Positions 30,201 to 38,833 of a stretch of 64,000 nucleotides of DNA are shown in pieces. Position 1 is the first letter of the stretch, and each line of letters begins with the position of its first letter. Below the pieces are notes generated by a model. That model made no database searches, was not told the DNA's origin, and worked only from the letters and a program-made list of their open reading frames with translations. The translations under genes and the position numbers were made by a program. The stretch is from an uncultured Alphaproteobacteria bacterium (GTDB taxonomy: Bacteria > Pseudomonadota > Alphaproteobacteria > Micavibrionales > Micavibrionaceae). The stretch is taken from assembly GCA_946480475.1 (NCBI GenBank), contig CAMLJM010000009.1, positions 1 to 64,000 of the forward strand, read 5' to 3'.

Positions 30201-31349
30201 TTAGGCCAGCGTAAACTGGTTGCGATTTGCAAATGTCCGGTTCGAAGCATCCATATCCGCGGATACCTCTGGTTTTGGCGCTCGCGCCATAACTTCGAGA
30301 GATTGAGGCCCTACATTTTCTTTAGCGGCAAGAAACATTGGCTGGACACTCAGAGGGCTCGATTTAAAATCCATTTGGCCGCCTTGCACATAGCTATCAG
30401 CAGCCGTAAGCTTCATAATATTACCGCCCTGAGGTTTGGACATATCCGTAGGCACATTCATAATAACAGGGGCTGGATCTGTACCAGGTCTGTAAGGAAT
30501 ATTCATCACTGCTCCTGAAGCGGATGGAGACTTCACCCCCGCCAAGGGATTGCTGGCAGCAGGTTCCTGAACGCCCCATGATTCAACGCGTAGCTGCGCA
30601 TGCCTTTTTTGATCCCAATTGCCGTCTTTATCAATCAAACCTGCTGATTTCCACTTATCTACCTGCGGCCCCAGATTCTTAAATTGCGGATCGGCCTTCA
30701 TCGCAGCGACAGTACCCTCATCGAACTTGCCCGTTTCCGGCAGACCTGATTTTTTCTGCACCATATCGGCAAATTTCTTCGACATGCCGGCATAAAACTC
30801 TGCTTCTTTTTCCGGCGGAACATCCTGATTAACGATGCCTAGTTTATCAAGCGATGGTTTCTCTGCCGCTTTTGGCGATATCAGGTTTGTCGGCCCATTA
30901 GCCTGGGCTTCAGCTTTAGGGGTTTGGGGCTTTACTTCCTCACCCGGTTTAACCACGCAGGTGACGCGTGGCAAGCCTTCAGGCTTGTAATATGGATTGA
31001 CCTTTTCCAGCGAGTCAACCAAACCGCCAGGCAGGGATTTATCCTGCCGCATGCGCTCCAACGTATCCTTATTCAGTTCGCCCGGTGTTTTAGCTTCGAT
31101 ACCATTCTGTTTTTGATACTCAGCAACCTTATCGCGCAGGGCTGTACGGGTTTCACGGGTCATGCTGGCACCCTTAGGATCTTCTATGCCCGCCCATTTT
31201 TGCACCTGTTTGACTTCCGCATCGCGGCGCACAACGGGACCTTGCTTATAAGTCTTGGGTGTAACCGTCGCATTCGGATTGGCGCAGTCACATTGATATT
31301 GAGAGAGAGAACCTCTCATTACATCTTCAAGTGCCCTGTCTGTCGTCAT
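30201..31349 (-). CDS. Modular hypothetical protein with peptidoglycan-binding-like segments
   Basis: 382 aa, no signal peptide. Two segments (about 45-83: EVKQVQKWAGI...AEYQKQNGI; about 188-218: FADMVQKKSGL...DEGTVAAMKAD) follow the V-x-x-x-Q-x-x-x-G-hydrophobic, then T-x-x-A/M rhythm of PG_binding_1 modules but are degenerate. Pro/Ala/Lys-rich linkers separate them, and the C-terminal ~120 residues are Pro/Ser/Gly-rich. A CDC pair lies near residue 21. No exact family is recognised. It is the first gene of an operon with the LF-like metallopeptidase, so substrate targeting or partnering is possible but unproven. Confidence 0.6.
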   Translation of the reverse strand: MTTDRALEDVMRGSLSQYQCDCANPNATVTPKTYKQGPVVRRDAEVKQVQKWAGIEDPKGASMTRETRTALRDKVAEYQKQNGIEAKTPGELNKDTLERMRQDKSLPGGLVDSLEKVNPYYKPEGLPRVTCVVKPGEEVKPQTPKAEAQANGPTNLISPKAAEKPSLDKLGIVNQDVPPEKEAEFYAGMSKKFADMVQKKSGLPETGKFDEGTVAAMKADPQFKNLGPQVDKWKSAGLIDKDGNWDQKRHAQLRVESWGVQEPAASNPLAGVKSPSASGAVMNIPYRPGTDPAPVIMNVPTDMSKPQGGNIMKLTAADSYVQGGQMDFKSSPLSVQPMFLAAKENVGPQSLEVMARAPKPEVSADMDASNRTFANRNQFTLA

Positions 31350-31527
31350 TTGAACCCCCTCTTCACCCGCTTTTGCATCCCCATTCTATGGTTTAAGCTT
31401 TAAAAATTTATGAAAATAGACGCCTTTGCGGTTTTTTTAAGAAATTCTCAATAGCCCCATGAGAAAATAAAGCCATGCGGAATAGGAATAGTCTGCAGGG
31501 AGCAAGACCTCGAGAACGGAGGCCGAC

Positions 31528-31794
31528 ATGACAGGATTAAAAGACCAGTTTATCAAGGACTACCGCCTGATACTGGCGGAGATTATTTATCACATGCCTG
31601 ACAGGCCTCAATTTTTGCAGACTTTCATCTGGAATCAGATGGATATTGCACCACGCTATCCTGAGCTTCATAACTTCCTGGATTACTGGCAAAGAAATAT
31701 CGACGGGAAATTGCATTCAGTTTACGTCGACTCCCAGCGCATTATCATGCCCGGCGAATATCGTTATGCGCAGATGCAGATGACTGTGCAATAA
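31528..31794 (+). CDS. usg: Usg family protein
   Basis: 88 aa. It closely follows the alphaproteobacterial Usg pattern: LILAEIIYHMPDRPQFLQTFIW, then DIAPRYPELHNFLDYWQRNIDGKLHSV. Usg has been named for its position upstream of trpF in some genomes, but its biochemical role is not established. Here it stands alone; its stop lies 2 nt from the convergent ferredoxin stop. Confidence 0.88.
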   Translation: MTGLKDQFIKDYRLILAEIIYHMPDRPQFLQTFIWNQMDIAPRYPELHNFLDYWQRNIDGKLHSVYVDSQRIIMPGEYRYAQMQMTVQ

Positions 31795-31796
31795 AT

Positions 31797-32114
31797 CTAA
31801 TTCGGAGCAATCGTTACTTTCAGACCCTGATGTTCTGGCCCGAGGATGATCTGGCAGGAAAGGCGGGAATATTTTTTCACCCCAAGTGCATGGTCCAGCC
31901 TATCCTGTTCTTCTGCGCATGGGTACGCGAGTCTTGAAGCCCAAACAGGATCAACATACACGTGGCATGTAGCACAGCTGAGCGCCCCACCGCATTCCCC
32001 AACTACACCCATCTCATAATCACGCAAAACCTCCATGAGGCGCCAACCCGTCAGGGCAACCAACTCATGAGATTGCCCCTTCAGATCGATTACAGTGATT
32101 GTGATCTCAGTCAT
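31797..32114 (-). CDS. 2Fe-2S ferredoxin
   Basis: 105 aa with the start placed at the ATG at 32114 (MTEITITV...); an upstream in-frame start adds only 7 residues. The adrenodoxin-type cluster ligands are visible as C-x5-C-x2-C in GECGGALSCATCHVYV plus the fourth Cys in SRLSCQIIL. It would transfer electrons to partner enzymes such as Fe-S assembly or oxygenase systems. A ferredoxin-NADP reductase gene lies ~0.9 kb upstream on the same strand, with one membrane-protein gene between. Confidence 0.9.
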   Translation of the reverse strand: MTEITITVIDLKGQSHELVALTGWRLMEVLRDYEMGVVGECGGALSCATCHVYVDPVWASRLAYPCAEEQDRLDHALGVKKYSRLSCQIILGPEHQGLKVTIAPN

Positions 32115-32135
32115 TACCCCACTCTCACAGCACAA

Positions 32136-32942
32136 TTATTTTTGCGGTGTATGCATGAACAGGCTGCGAATAGCATATGAAACGCCCGCTGTCGTAATCA
32201 GCGTTGTCAACATCATGACTAACGAATGCACAGCAGTCATTAGAAAGGCCAGCGGTACAGAAATAGGTTGCGCCGGGTTATAAGACGGCACGATAAAGGC
32301 ATAGGCCACAGCAAGAGGGATAGTACAAATCATCCATATGCCCAGCAGGCGGATTGATCCCATTATACCGCCTACGCGTTTCAAATATTCACGCCCCGAA
32401 AAACCGGCCGCCGCAGGAATATAAAGCCAGAGATAACGAACCACCCAGATGGTCACGATAATCATCCCAATACCGATGAAAGGCGTATAAGGAGAGACAG
32501 GGGCATCTGGCATAGGCGGTGCAGGCATCTGGCCTGGAGTATCGCCAGTGCCCATCGCCACCGATAGCATGAGACCGGAAACCCCTGTCTTCAGGAATTC
32601 AATCAAGGCAAAACAAACCGTACCCGCCATGATACCACCCGCGCGGTCACGCAGGGTCGCCATATCATGTTGCGGGTTTCCGGTTGGGCGGAAAGGCCAG
32701 CGCTGATCGAGATATATCAACCGCACCAGATGCGACATCACCCACCCGTCTGCAAAATATGACGGCAACATAAGCAGGGCCTGCTTCGTGAAATCCGTAT
32801 CGAGGTCATTGATCGTAACCGTAATTGCGCAGACGAATTTGATAAAAAGCGGAAAGAACGCCAGACGTACCAGATAGGCGCGTTCGTTCCAGATCAGGGC
32901 ATAACCCTTCATCGCAGAATCGGTAACATCGTATGAAGCCAT
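32136..32942 (-). CDS. Integral membrane protein of unknown function
   Basis: 268 aa with about five to six hydrophobic segments (for example AFFPLFIKFVCAITVTI, IGIGMIIVTIWVVRYLWLYI, LLGIWMICTIPLAVAYAFIV) and a Pro-rich loop (MPAPPMPDAPVSP) near the middle. No family is recognised. It lies between the ferredoxin and ferredoxin reductase genes on the same strand, with 21 and 50 nt gaps, and is probably co-transcribed with both. Confidence 0.75.
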   Translation of the reverse strand: MASYDVTDSAMKGYALIWNERAYLVRLAFFPLFIKFVCAITVTINDLDTDFTKQALLMLPSYFADGWVMSHLVRLIYLDQRWPFRPTGNPQHDMATLRDRAGGIMAGTVCFALIEFLKTGVSGLMLSVAMGTGDTPGQMPAPPMPDAPVSPYTPFIGIGMIIVTIWVVRYLWLYIPAAAGFSGREYLKRVGGIMGSIRLLGIWMICTIPLAVAYAFIVPSYNPAQPISVPLAFLMTAVHSLVMMLTTLITTAGVSYAIRSLFMHTPQK

Positions 32943-32992
32943 ACCGGTATTCCTTGGGCGTTTTAAAGCAACAGGCCGCTATTCTGCCACGG

Positions 32993-34099
<1,107 letters not shown>

Positions 34100-34720
34100 T
34101 TAAAAGGTGCGCATAGGAATTTTAACCAGACGGCCCACCTGTTCCGGCTTAGACGCGATATGGTCAAATATTTCACGCTCTTCCAGAATACGTCCGGGCA
34201 TTGCACGGGTTAGGTTAGCATCAGCCATAACCGATTGCCCGGATGCCCCTGCATAAGAAGCCCCCGTATTATAAAATTCCTTCATGAGCTGGAGCACGGC
34301 GGCCTGCTGCTGTAAGTCGTTCGATTTCGCATTCAGCCTAATAGCGTAACCGTTGGCATGCTTTTCAAAGACAGCCGTCGTTGTGTCCAGGTTACTGCAA
34401 ACGACAAAATAAACACCGCGATTTAGCGCATGTGCTATCAGTGTTTGCCCTCTGAGGCCTGTTTCTGCGTCCTGTAAATCAAGCAAGGGTGCCAGGGTAC
34501 GTGTCAATTGCCCTGAGGATACCTGCGACGGGCAGACTTCCGGCACCGCATCAGGAAAGTGAATCCGGTTAAGAAGCGACTGACGTTCATTCTCGGCCTT
34601 GATATCTTCGTACGTCTGATAACCGACTATCGCCAGAACCGCAGACACAGCGCCGGCAGCCAAAGCGCGCAGTCTCCATGATGGTTTCTCATTCAAGGAT
34701 GTTTGTTCGGTCATTGTCAT
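34100..34720 (-). CDS. Single-span hypothetical protein
   Basis: 206 aa, or 204 from the second ATG at 34714, which has a better-spaced GGAAG. One hydrophobic span (about 19-35: LAAGAVSAVLAIVGYQT) leaves a C-terminal periplasmic domain with two Cys. The regular helices near QQQAAVLQLMKEFYNTG are the only notable motif. The family is not recognised. It is divergent from ctaA. Confidence 0.65.
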   Translation of the reverse strand: MTMTEQTSLNEKPSWRLRALAAGAVSAVLAIVGYQTYEDIKAENERQSLLNRIHFPDAVPEVCPSQVSSGQLTRTLAPLLDLQDAETGLRGQTLIAHALNRGVYFVVCSNLDTTTAVFEKHANGYAIRLNAKSNDLQQQAAVLQLMKEFYNTGASYAGASGQSVMADANLTRAMPGRILEEREIFDHIASKPEQVGRLVKIPMRTF

Positions 34721-34813
34721 CTTCCCTATTACGGCTTGCTAACGATGATCTTGCCCTGCCATCGTTTTCTATTTATTAGAATTAGCGCAACCGGAAAGGC
34801 GCTGTCCATTATC

Positions 34814-35800
34814 ATGCATAACCCTTTGATTCGTAACTGGCTTTTATTGTGCTGTTTCATGGTCTTAGCCATGGCTGTCGTGGGAGCCGTCACGCGCCTG
34901 ACTGAATCCGGCCTGTCCATCACCGAATGGAAACCCGTAACAGGTGCCCTGCCCCCTTTAAGCGAAGCGCACTGGCAGCAGGAATTCGATCTTTACAAGG
35001 AAAGCCCGGAATTCAAGAGCAAGCATTTCTGGATGGAGCTGGAAGACTTCAAGAAGATCTATGTGTGGGAATGGTCACACCGTTTACTGGGCCGTTTGAT
35101 CGGTGTTGTATTTGCTCTCCCGCTTCTTTGGTTTGCCATCAGAAAGAAAATCCCCCAGGGCTATGGATGGAAATTCATAGGGCTGTTGGCATTAGGGGGC
35201 GCACAGGGATTCATGGGTTGGTACATGGTCAAAAGCGGCCTTGTGGATCGCCCCTCTGTAAGTCATTTCCGTCTCGCGGCGCATCTGGGTCTGGCTGTAC
35301 TGATCTTCAGTTTTATGTGGTGGATCGCTCTCGACTTCATGAAAAGACCTGCATCGCAGGCGGTTTCTAAAGGTCTGGTCATGCACGGCTGGGGCATGCT
35401 TGTGTTTCTGGCGATCACCATGGTCTGGGGTGCATTTACAGCCGGTCTTGATGGAGGCATGATTTACAATACCTTCCCCAAGATGGATGCACACTGGATC
35501 CCACCCGAGCTGACATTCAACGCCCCTGCCTGGTATAACGTCCTGCACGCTCCGGCAGCCGTACAATTCCTTCACCGTTGCCTGGCTATGCTGACAGGTC
35601 TGGGATTGCTGGCACTGGGCTTGCGGGCAAAAGACCCGGCTTTAACAGCGATGGTATTCGTGCAGGTGGGATTGGGTATAGCCACAATTCTGACGCAGGT
35701 GGATATACATCTGGCCGCCCTGCATCAGGCATGCGCGATGATCCTGCTGGCACTTTTACTGCGCCGCCTGCATATATTTATAAATTCATCGGAAGCTTAA
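34814..35800 (+). CDS. ctaA: Heme A synthase (CtaA/Cox15 type)
   Basis: 328 aa from the ATG at 34814 (MHNPLIRNW...); the open frame extends 37 codons upstream but without family resemblance. It is an inner-membrane protein with about eight spans that oxidises heme O to heme A for cytochrome oxidase. The alphaproteobacterial signature TRLTESGLSITEWKPVTG and the His-bearing blocks WEWSHRLLGR and FLHRCLAML are intact. The extracytoplasmic cysteine pair of Bacillus CtaA is absent, as in Cox15-type enzymes. Its stop lies 1 nt from the convergent stop at 35802. Confidence 0.94.
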   Translation: MHNPLIRNWLLLCCFMVLAMAVVGAVTRLTESGLSITEWKPVTGALPPLSEAHWQQEFDLYKESPEFKSKHFWMELEDFKKIYVWEWSHRLLGRLIGVVFALPLLWFAIRKKIPQGYGWKFIGLLALGGAQGFMGWYMVKSGLVDRPSVSHFRLAAHLGLAVLIFSFMWWIALDFMKRPASQAVSKGLVMHGWGMLVFLAITMVWGAFTAGLDGGMIYNTFPKMDAHWIPPELTFNAPAWYNVLHAPAAVQFLHRCLAMLTGLGLLALGLRAKDPALTAMVFVQVGLGIATILTQVDIHLAALHQACAMILLALLLRRLHIFINSSEA

Positions 35801-35801
35801 T

Positions 35802-36497
35802 TTAAGCGGGTGCTGCGCCATGAAGGCCAGCGCGTTCATGTGCATGCAATCCGGCGCGCGCACCAGGCGCTGTCTGGCCCAATGGATTCGCAGCCTGCGC
35901 AAACAGAGAACGCAGGTACTTATTGAAGTCTTTAAGGTGCGCGCATGGATATTCGGTAGAGCACTTAATGCGGCAGTCAGCCGGAATCATGCCTTGCTCA
36001 CGCATCTTGTTGATGACGTTTTGCACATGAACACCCATGGCTGGATCAGGTCTGCCCTTGTGATCCCACATGTAAATGGTTTCCCATGGCGGATCTTTAC
36101 GATTAATCGCCGCCAGAACCATTTTCTGGATTTGTTTTTCGTTTACAGGGTTATGTTTCGTGCCAGACATATGCACGCAGTCGCCGCAGTCAAAGACCTG
36201 ATGACCTAAACTGGTACGGAACCAGAGCTTTTTATATATATCGTCAGGCTGAGGATCTGTCGTAGCGATGGATTTCTTCTGGAAGCGATCTTTCATCTTG
36301 CCCCAGAGTTGATCACATTGATTGGCAAACTGACGCGCCCATGATTTGCTATCTTCCGTTTCCACAGCACTGGCAGCCCCTGCAGTAGGTGCGGCAGCCG
36401 CTGACGAGAAACCTGCAAAAGAAGATGTAGCCTCGGGTACAGTAGTAACCAGGGCCATTTCCAGGCTATCAGTTTGTTTGTCGGGATCAGACACCAT
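35802..36497 (-). CDS. Cys-rich hypothetical protein
   Basis: 231 aa, no signal peptide. An Ala/Ser-rich N-terminus is followed by a segment with paired cysteines FDCGDC, a later CRIKC and YPCAH, arranged as possible metal or disulfide sites, and an Ala/Gly-rich C-terminal tail with AGLHAHERAGLHG. No family is recognised. It is a standalone gene, convergent with ctaA. Confidence 0.6.
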   Translation of the reverse strand: MVSDPDKQTDSLEMALVTTVPEATSSFAGFSSAAAAPTAGAASAVETEDSKSWARQFANQCDQLWGKMKDRFQKKSIATTDPQPDDIYKKLWFRTSLGHQVFDCGDCVHMSGTKHNPVNEKQIQKMVLAAINRKDPPWETIYMWDHKGRPDPAMGVHVQNVINKMREQGMIPADCRIKCSTEYPCAHLKDFNKYLRSLFAQAANPLGQTAPGARAGLHAHERAGLHGAAPA

Positions 36498-36724
36498 TAT
36501 CTCTACACTTCGATCCGTTATTCAGTTTTTCGGGGCTTAAGCCCTCGTTATGCCTGCATTATGACACATACAGGTTCAAAAAAGAAGAAAAACACACACC
36601 CCACTGGCCTTGATAAAAATGGCCTCCGTTTGTCCGGTAACTTGGGAATTTCTCAACTTATGTACTGAATAAAATTATAATCACACGAATGAGAATCATT
36701 TGCAACCCCATCTCGTATATTTTT

Positions 36725-37795
36725 TTATACCGTAGCGGTTAATCCTTCCCGCTTCAGGATTTCATGGTAATAAGCCAAGTACTGGGACACGGTGTTCGTT
36801 TTGGTGAATTCTGTCTGGTACCGCTCAAATCCGCGTTCGACAATCCGGGTCCTTAGGTCTGCGTCCTCTATGACGCGCGCAATCGCCGCCGCCAGAGCCT
36901 TTGTATCATCAACAGGAACCATCAATCCGTCTTCGCCATCGCGCACATACTGGCGTGGCCCGTCAGAAGCTGTCGTCACAAGCGGCACGCGCTGCGCCCA
37001 GGCCTGCACAAATACGGTACCAAAAGGTTCATAGCGTGAAGGAAACACACAGATGTCGGCTGTCGCGAATAATGCCGCGCGGTCATCCCGCCAACCCAGA
37101 AACCGCACACGATCCGTCATGCCGATCTTTTCGCAATAAGCTTCAAGCGCCGCACGATCCGGCCCCTCACCCGCGATCCAGAGATAGGCCCCCGGTACCA
37201 TGGCCACAGCATCCATTAACACATCCATGGCTTTTGCCTGATGCAGCCGACCTAGCGCCAGCAGTAAGGGCGCATCATCAGGCGTATTCAAAACAGCCCG
37301 ATCCAGCGGCACACCGTCCGCTTCCAGCTCGGCAAAGTTATTGATATGACGCACCTTATATTCGGAGATACCCGCCTCGATCAAATGACGGCGAATATCC
37401 GGTGTAATGGTGGCGTAGTAATCCGTCTGGCCAAAATGGGAAGCCTTGTAATAGCCACCCAAACGTGAAACCACCAGATATCGGGGTATCCCCTCTGAGG
37501 CTGTCCAGCGGGGGGTGCGTTGTGCGGCACGCGACATCCATGTCTGAATAATATGCGGCTGAAATTCACGGATAATTTTACGCATGCGCAAGGTCGTAAA
37601 AATATCAACCATGCCGCCAAATGGTAAAATATGAACCCTCAATCCGGCGGCCCTTAAACGCGCTTCCCGTGCGGGATTCTTGCGTGTGACCACTTCTATA
37701 TCTTCACCCGCTTCATGCAGGGCGATACACATATCGACAAAAGCGGTTTCAGCGCCGCCATGGGCAGCGCCCGCCATAACCTGAAGAATTTTCAC
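36725..37795 (-). CDS. Glycosyltransferase family 4 protein
   Basis: 356 aa GT-B glycosyltransferase, likely adding sugars to envelope polysaccharide or lipid at the cytoplasmic membrane face. The Glycos_transf_1 domain covers about 190-335, with LGRLHQAKAMDVLMDA and WIAGEGPDRAALEAY. The acceptor/donor motif reads EPFGTVFVQA, that is E-x7-Q instead of the usual E-x7-E. It starts with GTG at 37795 and overlaps the upstream gene's stop by 4 nt. Confidence 0.88.
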   Translation of the reverse strand: MKILQVMAGAAHGGAETAFVDMCIALHEAGEDIEVVTRKNPAREARLRAAGLRVHILPFGGMVDIFTTLRMRKIIREFQPHIIQTWMSRAAQRTPRWTASEGIPRYLVVSRLGGYYKASHFGQTDYYATITPDIRRHLIEAGISEYKVRHINNFAELEADGVPLDRAVLNTPDDAPLLLALGRLHQAKAMDVLMDAVAMVPGAYLWIAGEGPDRAALEAYCEKIGMTDRVRFLGWRDDRAALFATADICVFPSRYEPFGTVFVQAWAQRVPLVTTASDGPRQYVRDGEDGLMVPVDDTKALAAAIARVIEDADLRTRIVERGFERYQTEFTKTNTVSQYLAYYHEILKREGLTATV

Positions 37796-38403
37796 TCGTG
37801 GGCTCCGGCAGCCGGCGTCTCTTGCTCAGGTTTTTCTTTAGGCACAGCATACGGGAACTTCAGCTCTGCCAGCATCGTACCTAGTTTCTTTGCCGAGTCA
37901 TCCATCGACTCTTTCAAAGATTCGCAGGAAGATGGCGTGCTCAAAGGCTTCTTCTCCATCTTGTCGTATGTATATTCCGCTGTTTTATCCAACAGGTCGA
38001 GGAAGGCAGTCACCTCTTTAGGCTTGCTGAAACGGCCATCATTAATGGCGGTTTTCATTTCTTTTTCTTTAGCCGTTAGTGCGGATCCGATATCCGCATA
38101 CCAATTCTTATAGGCAGCATCCATATCAGCTTTCATTTCAGGATTATCCTTGCCGCACAATTTGACGGTCGTGGAAACGCTTTTATTCGTCATCTGCACA
38201 GCATGCAGGATACCAAACGCATCCTTGATAATGCCGAGGTTCTCAATCTCAACAGGTGTAAAAGACTTCGCAATCTCGACGGCCTTTTCCTGTGTCTTGG
38301 CAATATAAGGGTTGTCCGTCACCGCCTGGGGTTCCGTTTCCGCAAAAGCCGGAGCAGACATCATCACGATCAAGGCAGTCAGGAATAATGGGGTGCGTAG
38401 CAT
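37792..38403 (-). CDS. Secreted hypothetical protein upstream of the glycosyltransferase
   Basis: 203 aa from the ATG at 38403 (MLRTPLFL...), chosen because AAGGAG lies 9 nt upstream and a signal peptide begins there (cleavage after APAFA). The frame is open to 38439. The mature protein is helical and charged (SALTAKEKEMKTAIND, DLLDKTAEYTYDKMEKK), has two Cys, and resembles no family I can name. It is coupled to the glycosyltransferase by a GTGA overlap. Confidence 0.75.
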   Translation of the reverse strand: MLRTPLFLTALIVMMSAPAFAETEPQAVTDNPYIAKTQEKAVEIAKSFTPVEIENLGIIKDAFGILHAVQMTNKSVSTTVKLCGKDNPEMKADMDAAYKNWYADIGSALTAKEKEMKTAINDGRFSKPKEVTAFLDLLDKTAEYTYDKMEKKPLSTPSSCESLKESMDDSAKKLGTMLAELKFPYAVPKEKPEQETPAAGAHE

Positions 38404-38614
38404 GGGAAACATCTCCTTGGTTGGTTCATATTTACGCATAAAATGCGGCTAAATGAAAGCAAGCACAAACAGCCAAGTAACGATGATGGATTTTGTATCG
38501 AAAATAACTGTTTTTGAGAACCGTATTGCAGAATACATAAGCGCATTTGAGAAACGGAAGCGCAAAAAACAGTCGTTTGCAGATCAAAAGACAAAGTCGG
38601 ATATACAAAAAATT

Positions 38615-38640
38615 AGCCATCGGCATTTCAGCCGATGGCT
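38615..38640 (-). terminator. Orphan intrinsic terminator
   Basis: AGCCATCGGC (38615-38624) and GCCGATGGCT (38631-38640) form a perfect 10-bp stem with a 6-nt loop, followed on the minus strand by AATTTTTTG. It lies downstream of the rne terminator with only ~160 nt between, so it is not needed for any annotated gene. Confidence 0.7.
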
Positions 38641-38800
38641 AAGGGGACAATCCATTCACCCCGTCATGATTGCGCGGGCCAAGGACAATTGCGGGGCTAA
38701 CAACCCGGCAACTCGGGAGTGAACGAATACGAATATCTTTTTATTTTACGGAAACCAAGTAAAGGCAGGGTAAACAATAGATACAATTTGATCTATTAAA

Positions 38801-38825
38801 AAAGGGCGCCATTCAGGCGCCCTTT
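38801..38825 (-). terminator. rne terminator
   Basis: AAAGGGCGCC (38801-38810) and GGCGCCCTTT (38816-38825) form a perfect 10-bp stem with a 5-nt loop. On the minus strand it continues TTTTAATAG, directly after the rne stop. Confidence 0.88.
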
Positions 38826-38833
38826 AAATCTTT

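Larger units (their letters stand above)
38404..38833. other. Noncoding stretch upstream of rne's end, with two hairpins
   Basis: About 430 nt between the secreted protein gene and the rne stop. It holds two terminator-like hairpins on the minus strand (separate entries). An 89-aa open frame on the plus strand (38453-38722) has no ribosome binding site and overlaps one of them. Confidence 0.55.

Noticed and set aside
38453..38722. 89-aa plus-strand ORF between the secreted protein gene and rne
   Set aside because: No ribosome binding site and its codons include a perfect hairpin that makes better sense as a minus-strand terminator; no family recognised.
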